A DNA stretch of 64,000 nt, from the NCBI RefSeq assembly GCF_029688865.1, contig NZ_JARUKV010000002.1:186001-250000 (forward strand), given 5' to 3'. The notes under the pieces were generated by a model. The model was not told the origin of the DNA. It was given only the letters and a program-made list of their open reading frames with translations, and made no database searches. Positions within the stretch are counted from its first letter, which is position 1. Every line of letters starts with the position of its first letter. A program made the translations under genes and the position numbers. Below, piece after piece: positions 7,680 through 16,922 of this stretch. This DNA is from Natronococcus sp. A-GB7 (GTDB lineage: Archaea > Halobacteriota > Halobacteria > Halobacteriales > Natrialbaceae).

Positions 7680-9536
7680 TCAGTCGTCGCCGAAGAACGC
7701 TCGACACAGCTTCGCCTCCGCGCCGCGGAGGTGTTCGTGGAACGTCGGTCGCGAGACGTCCATCGTCTGTGCGAGCTCCTCTCCGGTCGTCGGTCGGGGC
7801 CACTCGAAGTAGCCCGCGAGGTAGGCCCGCTGTAACGCGGTGAACTGCCGATCGGTGAGCGACGCCTCGAGCCGCGAGGCGAACTCGTGGCGGGAGCGAC
7901 CCTCGCTCTCGCGCTGGCGGAACGAGATGACGTCGGTCCCGGTATACCGGTCCTCGATCGCCTCGATGACCGAACGGACGTTCGCCGACCGCGGGATCTC
8001 CAGCGAGAGGCGGACGCTGCCGTCCTCGCCTTCGATCGTCTGGGTCCGAACGCCCCGGTCGGAGAGCCAGCCGACCGGGTCGTCCTCGTCGTTCAGCTCG
8101 ATCAGACAGCTCCCCTCGTGTTCGACCAGCACCTCCAGGGAGACACCGGAGAGATCGGCCGCGGCTGCTCGAAGCTCCTCCGCGCTCGCTCCCTCGGCGG
8201 TGAACAGCGACGCCGTGCCGTCACCGGTGCGGTGGACCGAGCGGCGGTACTCGAGGCGGGCGTCGGTCGCCGTCGACAGCGCGACGATGGCGAACGCGGG
8301 ATCGGTGAGATCGATGTCGACGGCGACGACGGCGTCGGTCGCGAGCGTGCGACTGGTTTCACGGGCGTTGACGCCGCTTGCAACCGCGCGGGCCAGTGCC
8401 GAGAGGATCACGGACTCGCGGTCGTCGATCGGTCGGTCGCGGTCGGTACAGACCGTCAACACGCCGTAGTCGATCCCGTTGTACCGAAGCGGGAACGAGG
8501 CGTGGGTGGTGTCGCCGTCGCCGTCGACGGCGACGGCGTTCGTGTCGAGGGCCGCCACCGCCGGGTGGTCGTCGCCGATCGAGGACCCGTCGACGGGGAC
8601 CCCCGCCCGCTCTCGAACCTCGATACGTTCGGTCGCCGGATCGCGCTCGCCGATCCAGGCGCCGTCGTAGGCCTCCTCCGCGGCGATACGCTCACAGACG
8701 GCGGCCTCGAGCTCCGACCGGGAGGTCGAGCCCGCGACGACGTCGGTGACGTCCTGGATCAGCCCCTGGACCCGCTCGAGGAGGAACTCCAGCTCCTCCG
8801 TTCGGCGCTCGAGCTCGAGTTCGGCCTCCTTGCGGGGGGTAATGTCGTTCTGGAAGCCGACGTAGTGTGTGACCTCGTCGTCGCCGTTGCGGACGGGCGC
8901 GATCGTCACCTCGTTCCAGAAGGGGGTGCCGTCCTTTCGGTAGTTGACGAGCTGGACCGTGACGGGGCGTTCCTCGTCGATTCCCGCGCGCATCTCGGCG
9001 ATGGCCTCCGGGTCCGAGTCCTCACCCTGCAGGAGCCGACAGTTGCGCCCGACGACGTCCTCGTAGCCGTAGCCGGTGATCTCCTCGTAGGCCTCGTTGA
9101 CGTAGACCAGCGGGTTGTCCTCGCGGTTCGGGTCGGAGATGGTGATCCCCACCGGCGCCTCGTTGATCGCCCGATCCTTGACCGTCCGGTCGCTCGCGGG
9201 CGGTTCCTGCTCACCGAGGCGTTCGAACGCGATCGTCGCTCCCGTCTCCCCGCGGTGGATGCGGACGTCGTACTCCGCGGTCTCGAGGGAGACGTGGCGG
9301 GCCGTGCCGACCGTCGTCTCGGTCAGGGCGGTCTCGATGCGCTTCCAGTGCGAGTCGAGGACCGGTTCCGGATCTCTCGGGAGCGCTCCCTCCTGAAGGT
9401 CGAACTCCGCCCGAGCCGCCTCGTTCGCGAACGTGATCACCCCGTCGGTTACTGCCAGGACGGGATCGACGAACCACTCGAGGGCGCTCGCCGCGGTTCC
9501 ACCTCCGGGCTCGTGTGTCTCGCTGACGCTGTCCAT
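7680..9536 (-). CDS. LOV/PAS-GAF Bat-like HTH-10 regulator
   Basis: This 618-residue regulator (ATG 9536; the open frame upstream is promoter DNA) has an N-terminal PAS-like region (about 18-110). A second PAS domain (about 122-245) carries the LOV flavin signature GRNCRLLQG, with the candidate photoactive Cys at 166, followed by VQLVNYRKDGTPFWN and VGFQND. A coiled linker, a GAF domain (about 275-400), a Bat middle domain and a C-terminal HTH_10 (LTDRQFTALQRAYLAGYFEW) complete it. Bat proteins activate bacterioopsin genes in Halobacterium. Blue-light sensing through a flavin-cysteinyl adduct is inferred from the motif. No opsin gene is in the window. It is divergent from a zinc-finger gene. 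Confidence 0.88.
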   Translation of the reverse strand: MDSVSETHEPGGGTAASALEWFVDPVLAVTDGVITFANEAARAEFDLQEGALPRDPEPVLDSHWKRIETALTETTVGTARHVSLETAEYDVRIHRGETGATIAFERLGEQEPPASDRTVKDRAINEAPVGITISDPNREDNPLVYVNEAYEEITGYGYEDVVGRNCRLLQGEDSDPEAIAEMRAGIDEERPVTVQLVNYRKDGTPFWNEVTIAPVRNGDDEVTHYVGFQNDITPRKEAELELERRTEELEFLLERVQGLIQDVTDVVAGSTSRSELEAAVCERIAAEEAYDGAWIGERDPATERIEVRERAGVPVDGSSIGDDHPAVAALDTNAVAVDGDGDTTHASFPLRYNGIDYGVLTVCTDRDRPIDDRESVILSALARAVASGVNARETSRTLATDAVVAVDIDLTDPAFAIVALSTATDARLEYRRSVHRTGDGTASLFTAEGASAEELRAAAADLSGVSLEVLVEHEGSCLIELNDEDDPVGWLSDRGVRTQTIEGEDGSVRLSLEIPRSANVRSVIEAIEDRYTGTDVISFRQRESEGRSRHEFASRLEASLTDRQFTALQRAYLAGYFEWPRPTTGEELAQTMDVSRPTFHEHLRGAEAKLCRAFFGDD

Positions 9537-9607
9537 ATACCCCCGTACGAAGGCGACGCCTAAGAACCATGCTGGTAGGATCGACCTATCAACGAAACCG
9601 TAATGAA

Positions 9608-9637
9608 CGTTATAACTTATCACGTTATATGCTATCA
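9608..9637. repeat. tandem 15-bp repeat in a divergent promoter
   Basis: CGTTATAACTTATCA is followed directly by CGTTATATGCTATCA (12 of 15 identical). The block ends one base before the ATG at 9639 and lies 70 bases upstream of the Bat-like regulator. It includes TATA-like sequence. Two head-to-tail copies in a divergent promoter suggest an operator, possibly bound by the regulator itself. Confidence 0.6.
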
Positions 9638-9638
9638 C

Positions 9639-9824
9639 ATGTCCGTCTATCAGTCTCCGTTCGAACGACTGCGGGAGAAGTTCGACGACTCCGAGCTCGA
9701 GTGCCGACACTGCGGCTACCGCGACGATAGCGGCTGGAACGTCTCGACGAGCGGTAGCCGCGTCCAGTACCGGTTCGTCTGTTCGTCCTGTGAGGCCGTC
9801 GAGACGAGGGAGATGCGGCTCTGA
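9639..9824 (+). CDS. HVO_0649-type small zinc finger protein
   Basis: This 61-residue protein starts at ATG 9639 (MSVYQSPFERLREKFDD); the earlier in-frame ATG at 9603 falls inside the repeat and promoter region. It has two CxxC pairs, CRHCG near residue 26 and CSSC near residue 51, which would bind one zinc as a zinc ribbon, with the family ending REMRL. Such microproteins are abundant in haloarchaea and mostly uncharacterised. The family name is from memory. Confidence 0.8.
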   Translation: MSVYQSPFERLREKFDDSELECRHCGYRDDSGWNVSTSGSRVQYRFVCSSCEAVETREMRL

Positions 9825-9907
9825 GTCCGCTTCTCTCGGTCGACACCGGGTCCGTCGCGGACTCCCTTACCGCGATCCGGTGAACCGGTTCGGGATCGCT
9901 CGATAGG

Positions 9908-11788
9908 CTACCGGTCCTCGAGTTCCTCCAGTTCCTCCGCCGCTTCTTCGGCCGCGTACCGTTCCTGCTGAGCGATCTGTACCTCCGTCCCGTCGGTTTC
10001 GACGATCACTCGTTCGATCCCGTCGGCTTCCTCGGTCGAGACCTGTAGGTCGCCGACCGTCGCCGTCTCGTTGGCCGACGGGATCGCCGTCTCCCCGACG
10101 TCGGTGCCGTCCTCGGTAACCCGGAGCAAGAACGCCTCGTCGTCGGGCACGACGTGGAACGTCTGCCCGTCGACCGTCGCGTGGGCCCGAACCGGATCCG
10201 AGACGAACGACCGTGTCGTCTCGTCGTCGACCTCGAGGTCGACGGCGTAGGCCGTCTCGTTGCCGGTGACATCCCAGCCGGTTCGCTCGACGGCGATCGT
10301 TTCGCGCCAGCCGAACCCGCCGACGTCGACGCTGCCCTCGCCGGCGTACTCGAGCAGATCGGACCGGACGGTGACGGTCGAAATCTCGCGATCGGCGTTG
10401 ACGAGTACCACCCCGTCACGTCGGGTTTCGGACTCGTTCGCGCCGTCGACGTCGACGATCGAGTCCTGGCCGATCGTCGCGTTTTGCTCGTAGGTCACGG
10501 CGTACCCCTCGACCTCGACCTCCCCGGCACCCGGGACGGCGTCGTCGCCGACGACCGTCAGGCCGAACGGGATGCTCGGCACGGCGACCAGCAACGTTAG
10601 CACGCCCAGACAGGCGATCGCTGTCTGGCGCCGAGAGAGCGGACTCGAGAGCACCCGGTCGGGAACGACCGACGGCAGCGCCGGCAACGCGAGCAGCGCC
10701 GCGACCAGTAGCACCGTTCCCAGCCCGAAGAGTACCGGCTGGCCGCTCACGAGGAGCCCCACGGTGCCGATCAGGGCGACGAGCGCGAGGACCGCGAGCC
10801 ACGCGCCGGCGAGCCGACGACGAGTCGACCGCTCGATCGGCAGCACCCTGGGGAGGGGGCGATCGCTACCCGCGACGGCGACCGTGGTGCCGAGCGCGAG
10901 CGCGAGGACGAGCACGACCCCGGCACCTCGGTAGAGAGCGAACACGTCCTCGGCAACGGGGAAGACGAGCAGCCAGAGCGACTGGACGAGCCCGAACAGG
11001 GCCGTCGCGAGGACGAGGCGGGTAGGGCTCGGTCGGCGGGACCGACGCTGCAGGAGGGCGATCCCGAGGAGCACCCCCACCAGGAACCCCAGCAGGTGGG
11101 CCTGAAAGCCGATCCCGGCCCACTCGGGCGGCGTCGGCGGTCCTCGTTCGACGGCCTCGCGAACCACCGGCTGTGTCAGGGCCTGGTACAGCAACTGGAG
11201 TCCGCTGGATGCGAGCACCCCGACGACAGCAGCGAGCGGATACGTGACGAGAGCAAAGCCCGCGATGGCGAAGACTGCCCCGGAGAAGCCGAGCCCGGGT
11301 CCGAGCGAGAAAAACGCCGTCAGATACGCGGCGGCGAGCAACGCGGCCGGAAACGCGACGACCGCACGGAACCAGGGACGCTTCAACAGCCCGGTGTCGT
11401 CCGCGTTGGTCGCAGTTCGGCGCGAGGGGTAGTGCCCCCACGCGTACTCCGCGATCGGGGCGAACGCGAGCGTCCCGGTCATGTTCGCCACCAGGTGTTC
11501 GGGCGAGCCGTGGGCGATGCCGGCGGTGAGCCAGCCGGTCGGGTAGAGGTACGACCACGTGATGAACGGGTAGGTCAGCGGCTCGCCCCAGTGGCGGAGC
11601 CCGCCCTGGGCGAACAGATAGAACGCGACGACGATCCCGACGGTGAGGAGCGTCCCCCACGGAACGCCGTAGACGAACCTGTCGGCGACGAGCGCCCGCC
11701 AGCGGTCACGTCCGCCGTAGCGCCACGTAAAACCGATCGCGACGAGAACGAGCATCGCGAGAGCGACCCGTGTCGGTCCGATGGGCAT
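9908..11788 (-). CDS. rhomboid-family intramembrane serine protease with long C-terminal extension
   Basis: This 626-residue protein contains a rhomboid core in its N-terminal 250 residues: H98 and N102 (HLVAN), the catalytic Ser169 in GFSG, and His231 in FQAHLLGF, all in membrane segments. After the core come about five more hydrophobic segments (residues 255-420) and a hydrophilic C-terminal domain of about 180 residues, rich in Asp/Glu/Thr, probably outside the cell. The end is coiled and Glu-rich (EEAAEELEELEDR). Rhomboids cut transmembrane proteins within the bilayer. The extension is far longer than in typical rhomboids of about 200-300 residues. It is divergent from the RaSEA gene. Confidence 0.9.
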   Translation of the reverse strand: MPIGPTRVALAMLVLVAIGFTWRYGGRDRWRALVADRFVYGVPWGTLLTVGIVVAFYLFAQGGLRHWGEPLTYPFITWSYLYPTGWLTAGIAHGSPEHLVANMTGTLAFAPIAEYAWGHYPSRRTATNADDTGLLKRPWFRAVVAFPAALLAAAYLTAFFSLGPGLGFSGAVFAIAGFALVTYPLAAVVGVLASSGLQLLYQALTQPVVREAVERGPPTPPEWAGIGFQAHLLGFLVGVLLGIALLQRRSRRPSPTRLVLATALFGLVQSLWLLVFPVAEDVFALYRGAGVVLVLALALGTTVAVAGSDRPLPRVLPIERSTRRRLAGAWLAVLALVALIGTVGLLVSGQPVLFGLGTVLLVAALLALPALPSVVPDRVLSSPLSRRQTAIACLGVLTLLVAVPSIPFGLTVVGDDAVPGAGEVEVEGYAVTYEQNATIGQDSIVDVDGANESETRRDGVVLVNADREISTVTVRSDLLEYAGEGSVDVGGFGWRETIAVERTGWDVTGNETAYAVDLEVDDETTRSFVSDPVRAHATVDGQTFHVVPDDEAFLLRVTEDGTDVGETAIPSANETATVGDLQVSTEEADGIERVIVETDGTEVQIAQQERYAAEEAAEELEELEDR

Positions 11789-11915
11789 CGTCCGTTGGTT
11801 GTCAGACGGACGATGTAACTGTTCGGTCCGGTCGCGGCGTTGCCACGTACCCGCCGCTCGACCTCCGACGGTCCAGACGAAGGCGCTTTAGGCACCGGAC
11901 CGTTTTGTCCGCACA

Positions 11916-13016
11916 ATGAGTCACCCCACGCCCGACGTCTACGAGCAGGGCAAGGGCATGGACGCCCACAACCAGGTCATGCGCGAGATCCGCTCGCGCA
12001 AGGAGGCCAGCTACGACCCCCACGAGCCGACCCGCGTCTGGCTCGACGAGGACAACACCCCCAACGGCGTCAAGCGGAGCCTGACGATCATTCTCAACAC
12101 CGGCGGCTGTCGGTGGGCCCGCGCCGGCGGCTGTACGATGTGTGGCTACGTCGCCGAGAGCGTCGACGGCGGCAGCGTGAGCCACGACGCCCTGATGGAC
12201 CAGATCGACGTCTGTCTCGCACACGAGGAGGAAAACGGAGACGAGCCCGCAGACCTCATCAAGATCTACACCTCGGGCTCGTTCCTCGACGAGCGCGAGG
12301 TCGGTGCGAAGAGTCGACGGGCGATCGCCGACACCTTCGCCGACCGCGAGCGGATGGTCGTCGAGTCGCTGCCCGACTTCGTCGACCGCGAGAAGATCGC
12401 CGACTTCACCCGCCACGGCGTGGATACGGACGTCGCGATCGGTCTCGAGACGGCAACCGACCGGGTCCGCCACGACTGCGTGAACAAGTACTTCGACTTC
12501 GCGGACTTCGAGGACGCCTGCGCCGAGGCCGCCGCGGCGGACGAAGAAGCAGGCAGCGACGCCGCTGCCGGAATAAAAGCGTATCTCCTGATGAAGCCGC
12601 CGTTCCTTACGGAGTCCGAGGCCGTCGCGGACATGATCTCCTCGGTCGAGCGCTGTGCCGCCGTCGACGGCTGTCACACGGTCTCGATGAACCCCTGTAA
12701 CGTCCAGCGCTACACGATGGTCGACGACCTCTACTTCGAGGACGGCTACCGGCCGCCGTGGCTCTGGTCGGTCGCACACGTCCTTCGCGAAACGGTCGAC
12801 GTCGACGCGATCGTCGTCTCCGATCCCGTCGGCCACGGCTCGGATCGCGGCCCGCACAACTGCCAGGAGTGTGACGACCTCGTCCAGAAGGCGATCAAGG
12901 ACTTCGACCTGCGCCAGGATCCCTCGGTTTTCGAGCAGGTCTCCTGTGACTGCGAGCTGACCTGGGAGGCCGTGATGGAACGCGAGCGGAGCTTCAACCA
13001 GCCCCTGACCCGGTAG
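11916..13016 (+). CDS. raSEA: archaeosine biosynthesis radical SAM protein RaSEA
   Basis: This 366-residue radical SAM enzyme has cluster cysteines C65, C73 and C76 in GGCRWARAGGCTMCGYVAES, an unusual C-x7-C-x2-C spacing that is characteristic of this family. RaSEA works with ArcS: ArcS attaches lysine to preQ0 at position 15 of tRNA, and RaSEA cleaves the product to give archaeosine. The partner gene is not in the window. The C-terminus has further Cys (NCQECDD, VSCDCEL). The gene is convergent with the large kinase, with only 2 bases between the stop codons. Confidence 0.92.
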   Translation: MSHPTPDVYEQGKGMDAHNQVMREIRSRKEASYDPHEPTRVWLDEDNTPNGVKRSLTIILNTGGCRWARAGGCTMCGYVAESVDGGSVSHDALMDQIDVCLAHEEENGDEPADLIKIYTSGSFLDEREVGAKSRRAIADTFADRERMVVESLPDFVDREKIADFTRHGVDTDVAIGLETATDRVRHDCVNKYFDFADFEDACAEAAAADEEAGSDAAAGIKAYLLMKPPFLTESEAVADMISSVERCAAVDGCHTVSMNPCNVQRYTMVDDLYFEDGYRPPWLWSVAHVLRETVDVDAIVVSDPVGHGSDRGPHNCQECDDLVQKAIKDFDLRQDPSVFEQVSCDCELTWEAVMERERSFNQPLTR

Positions 13017-13018
13017 AC

Positions 13019-16000
13019 TCAGTCTCGAGGAGGATCAGTAGCGTCCGAACCGGCCCGGGGTAGATCGAGCGTGACGACGGTCCCCCGCGGCTCGTTGTCG
13101 ACGATGGACAGCCGGCCGCCCGACTGCGAGACGGCCCAGTTGACCAGCCAGAGACCGAGGCCGTTCGTGTGCCGGAGCTGGGTGATCTCTCGGTCCTCCC
13201 GGAGCAGCTCCCGCTCCTCGGGTGGAATACCGGGGCCGTCGTCGGCGACCGACAGCGTCACCAGATCGTCCGCCGGCCGATCGCGGACCGTGACCTCGAC
13301 GGTGGGATCGCCGTCGTGGTGTTCGACCGCGTTCTCGAGGAGCTGTTCGAACGCCGTCTCCAGGTACTCTCCGCCGGAAGCCGGAGCCCGTTTCGGTATC
13401 GAACGCTCGATCTCGACGCTCTGCTCGGCGTTCTCGAGTCGGTTCGTCGCTCGTTCGGCGAGTGCGGCGACGTCGATCGGCCGGGTGTCGGCGCCATCCC
13501 GGTTGAGCGTCCGTTCGACGGTTCTGGACTTCTCGGCCAGCGAGGTGAGTTCGTTCGCCCGCTCGCGGATCGTCTCGACGCGTGCCGCGGCCTCCCCGTC
13601 GACTCGATCGGCGAGCAGGTCGGCACAGCCGTCGATCACGTTCATCCCGTTTCGCAGATCGTGTCGCAGTACCCGGTTCAAGATCTCGAGGCGCTTTCGT
13701 CGTCGTTTCTGCTCTGTCACGTCGGTGTAGAGCGCGAACGATCGGTTCCCGGCCTCGCCGAGTTCGATCGGGACGAGCCGTAGCATGAACTCGCGGAAGC
13801 CGTCCGCGGTTCGGCGTCGCACCTCGTCCTCGACGACCGATCCCTCGGCGCTACAGCGGTTGATCGCCTCCGCCGGGTCGCGATCTTCGGCGGGAACGAT
13901 GTATGCGTCGAGCGAGTTACCGACCAGCGTCGTCTCCTCGTACCCGAACGTTCGCTCGAACGCGGGGTTGACCGCCTCGACGATCGGCTCCCCGTCCCGG
14001 TGGCGGACGCTGGCAACGGCGTCGGGCACGTTCTCGAACAGCGCCGCGAACCGATCGCGTTCGGCCTTGACTACCGACTCCGACTCGAGTTGGTCCAGTC
14101 TGTCGGTGACGTGAGAGAGCAGCAACTCGACTAACTCCTCGTCGTGTCGATCGAACGCGCTCGGCGTCCGCGAGGCCGCCTGGAAGACGCCGTGGTCACC
14201 GATTGGGGCGCTCAGTATCGACATGTAGGCGCCGGCGTCCGCTATCCCGTCCTGGCAGCTCTCGACATCGTCGATCCGGTACGTCTGTCGAGTTCGGTAG
14301 GTCTTCCCCGCGATTCCCGCTTCGATCGGCATCCGGTCGGCGTAGTCCGCGTCGTCGAGGTGCGAGGAGAGGGCGACCTTCACGAGCGAGTCGCCGACCG
14401 CCCGATCGACGACGCAGACGTCGAACTCGAGGACGTCCTCGGCCGTCTCGACGATCAGCTCGTATATCTCCGCGGGACGGCGACAGTCGTCCAGCCGGGA
14501 GGCGACCTCGTGGAGGCTCTCGATCTTCGCCCGGCGCTCCCGGAGCTCGCGCTCCATCCGCTTGCGGTCGCTGATATCGCGGACGACGCCGACCGATCCC
14601 TCGAGATCGCCGTCCGAACACAGCAGTCGCGTAGTCGCCTCGCAGGGGATCCGTTCGCCCGACCGAGTCACCACGGTCACCTCGTAGGTCGCGGCGTCCC
14701 CGGCTCCCGGCTCGAGCTCTCGAACCCGCTCACGGGCTCGATCGGCGCTCTCTGCGGTCAGCACCGTCGAGAACTGCTCACCGACGAGCGCCTCCCGGTC
14801 GTAGCCGGTCACCGACGCGAGCATGTCGTTGACGGTGACGAACCGTCCCTCGCGATCGGCCGCGTACACGCTGTCGCCGACGGCCTCGACGACCGTCTTC
14901 GCGCGCTCGAGCTCGCGCTGGCGCGCCGTCCGATCGAGAGCTGCCTCGGCGGTCGCGGCGAGCACTCGTATCAGGTTCATGTCGGCAGCCTCGAGCTCGC
15001 GTCCCGCGACCGAACAGACCGACAGCACGCCGTGCTCGCCCAGCGGGTAGACGATCGCGTTTCCGAGGGGGAACTCGAGATAGTACGGAAGGCGTTCGGT
15101 CGAGGCGTCCTCGACCACCATCGGCTCCCCTCGTTCGTAGACCTCCCAGAGGAGGCCGTCGCCCGGAGCGACCGGCGACCGATCGACGCTGTCGTCGGCC
15201 AGTCGCGAAGCCGTCGCCGCGAGCTCGAGGCGCTCGTCGTCCTCGCCGGCGAACCTGACGCCAGCCAGTGATCGATCGAGGACGCTCCCGGTCGCATCCA
15301 TGACGATCTCGGCGATCGTCTCGGGCGAGGACGCACCCACGAGCCGACGGGTGGTCTCCTGAAGCGCCTCGAGAGCGTTCGCCCGTTCGAAATCATCGGT
15401 GATGTCGCGGGCAAAGGAGAGCACGCGAACGACCTCCCCGTCCTCGATCAGCGGGGTGTTGACCCACTCGCAGATGACCTCGGTTCCGTCCTTGCGAACG
15501 TTTTGGGTAACGGTCCGGGACGATTCCTCGAGGTCGGCCTCGACGAGCAGTTCCCAGTGAGTCGAGACGTCGTCCCGGTCGCGCTCGCTGACGACGAGCT
15601 CGAACGCCGACGTTCCGAGCGCCTCCGTTCGGTCGTAGCCGAACAGCTCCGTCGCGGCGGGGTTCCAGCTCGTCGCCTCGAACGACCGATCCCACTCGAT
15701 GATCGCGTGCGGAGACTGTTCGACGAGCAGCTCGAACCGGCTCGAGCGCTCGTCCGATCGCGAGTTGGAGCCGGAATCGGAACGCAACGCCGCGAGGCGC
15801 GAGCGCAGCGTCTCGAGCCCCTGAGACTGAGGCACGTAGCCGTCGGCACCGGCAGCGATCACCTCGCCCGCCAGCTCCTCGCTGCCGGCCGACGGAAAGG
15901 CCACCAGCGGAACGTCGGGTCGGCGGCTCCGGATCACCGAGCAGAGCTCGGGACAGCTCGTGTCGGGGACGGTATCGGTCGCCACGACGCAGTCGGCGCT

Positions 16001-16111
16001 CTCGAGTCCCGCCAGGCAGTCTGCGAGCGTCTCGACGACCTCGTCGAAGACGCCGTCGACGTTCGGCGGAACGCCCGACCCGACACAGACGACGCGCGTT
16101 TCCGTATCCAT
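13019..16111 (-). CDS. multi-sensor histidine kinase (REC-like, PAS, GAF)
   Basis: The product has 1030 residues from ATG 16111; the open frame runs upstream but that part is A/T-richer noncoding DNA. In order: a receiver-like domain (1-115) with a degenerate phosphorylation site (CVVATDTVPD instead of LLDLxLP), PAS (about 125-245), GAF (250-400), PAS (410-535), GAF (545-690), PAS (700-825), HisKA with H-box NRVLRHDLRNGMNVI, and HATPase_c with DDGPGIPPEE and GLGLWLVNW near the end. There is no membrane segment, so it is a soluble sensor. The ligands are unknown. No cognate regulator is adjacent. Confidence 0.9.
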   Translation of the reverse strand: MDTETRVVCVGSGVPPNVDGVFDEVVETLADCLAGLESADCVVATDTVPDTSCPELCSVIRSRRPDVPLVAFPSAGSEELAGEVIAAGADGYVPQSQGLETLRSRLAALRSDSGSNSRSDERSSRFELLVEQSPHAIIEWDRSFEATSWNPAATELFGYDRTEALGTSAFELVVSERDRDDVSTHWELLVEADLEESSRTVTQNVRKDGTEVICEWVNTPLIEDGEVVRVLSFARDITDDFERANALEALQETTRRLVGASSPETIAEIVMDATGSVLDRSLAGVRFAGEDDERLELAATASRLADDSVDRSPVAPGDGLLWEVYERGEPMVVEDASTERLPYYLEFPLGNAIVYPLGEHGVLSVCSVAGRELEAADMNLIRVLAATAEAALDRTARQRELERAKTVVEAVGDSVYAADREGRFVTVNDMLASVTGYDREALVGEQFSTVLTAESADRARERVRELEPGAGDAATYEVTVVTRSGERIPCEATTRLLCSDGDLEGSVGVVRDISDRKRMERELRERRAKIESLHEVASRLDDCRRPAEIYELIVETAEDVLEFDVCVVDRAVGDSLVKVALSSHLDDADYADRMPIEAGIAGKTYRTRQTYRIDDVESCQDGIADAGAYMSILSAPIGDHGVFQAASRTPSAFDRHDEELVELLLSHVTDRLDQLESESVVKAERDRFAALFENVPDAVASVRHRDGEPIVEAVNPAFERTFGYEETTLVGNSLDAYIVPAEDRDPAEAINRCSAEGSVVEDEVRRRTADGFREFMLRLVPIELGEAGNRSFALYTDVTEQKRRRKRLEILNRVLRHDLRNGMNVIDGCADLLADRVDGEAAARVETIRERANELTSLAEKSRTVERTLNRDGADTRPIDVAALAERATNRLENAEQSVEIERSIPKRAPASGGEYLETAFEQLLENAVEHHDGDPTVEVTVRDRPADDLVTLSVADDGPGIPPEERELLREDREITQLRHTNGLGLWLVNWAVSQSGGRLSIVDNEPRGTVVTLDLPRAGSDATDPPRD

Positions 16112-16229
16112 AGCCCGTTCTCCGCGATAGTCGGGATCGTCCGCCCTGTCGTTTCGGACGGGGTGACCGACACGTTCGGCTAACTGTATAGAAATCACAC
16201 AGATAAGCAAATAAGTATGTCGGCCGCAG

Positions 16230-16922
16230 TTATAGTTCGCCGGCTGCAGACTCGAACCCGCGGAGGATCCCCTGACCGTCCGTCGGTCCGACGTCCGGCA
16301 GCGTGGCCCGTTCTGGATGTGGCATCAACACTGCGACCGTCTCGCGCTCGCCGAGCAGGCCGGCGACCGCACCCTTCGACCCGTTGGGGTTCGCGTCCCC
16401 GCCGACCGAACCGTCGGCGTCGCAGTACCGAAAGAGGATCCGATCGTCGGCCTCGAGCTCCGCCAGTCGATCGTCGTCGATCTCGTAGCGGCCCTCGCCG
16501 TGAGCGATCGGCACCTCGATGACCTCGCCCTCCTCGTAGGCGGCCGTCCAGGGCGTGTCGGCGCGCTCGACCCGGAGGTGGACGGGCTCACACTGGAACC
16601 GGGCGCTCTCGTTGGTCGTAAACGCGCCCTCGGTCAGTCCGGACTCACAGCCCACCTGGGCGCCGTTGCAGATCCCTAACACCGGGACGCCGTCGGCGGC
16701 CGCCTCGCGCACCGCTGCCATGATCGGCGAACGCGCGGCCATCGCTCCCGCGCGCAGGTAGTCGCCGTAGGAGAACCCGCCCGGCAGGACGACCCCCGAC
16801 GTTTCCGCCGGCAGGCCGTCCTCGTGCCAGACGATCTCGGCGTCGATTCCCAGATGCTCGAGGGCTCGCTCGGCGTCGCGGTCGCAGTTCGAGCCGCCGA
16901 ATCTGACGATGGAGACCGTCAC
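16230..16922 (-). CDS. purQ: phosphoribosylformylglycinamidine synthase subunit PurQ
   Basis: This is the 230-residue class I glutamine amidotransferase subunit of FGAM synthase, which supplies ammonia for step 4 of purine synthesis with PurL and PurS. The nucleophile Cys is in VLGICNGAQ, the catalytic His/Glu in MPHPERA. I start it at GTG 16922 (VTVSIVRFGGSNCDRD) because GAGGTG lies 6 bases upstream and the MTVS N-terminus matches the family; a GTG three codons earlier is the alternative. The start codon lies in the arm of a 12-bp hairpin, and the gap to purS seems to be an insertion (see findings). purL is not in the window. Confidence 0.95.
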   Translation of the reverse strand: MTVSIVRFGGSNCDRDAERALEHLGIDAEIVWHEDGLPAETSGVVLPGGFSYGDYLRAGAMAARSPIMAAVREAAADGVPVLGICNGAQVGCESGLTEGAFTTNESARFQCEPVHLRVERADTPWTAAYEEGEVIEVPIAHGEGRYEIDDDRLAELEADDRILFRYCDADGSVGGDANPNGSKGAVAGLLGERETVAVLMPHPERATLPDVGPTDGQGILRGFESAAGEL

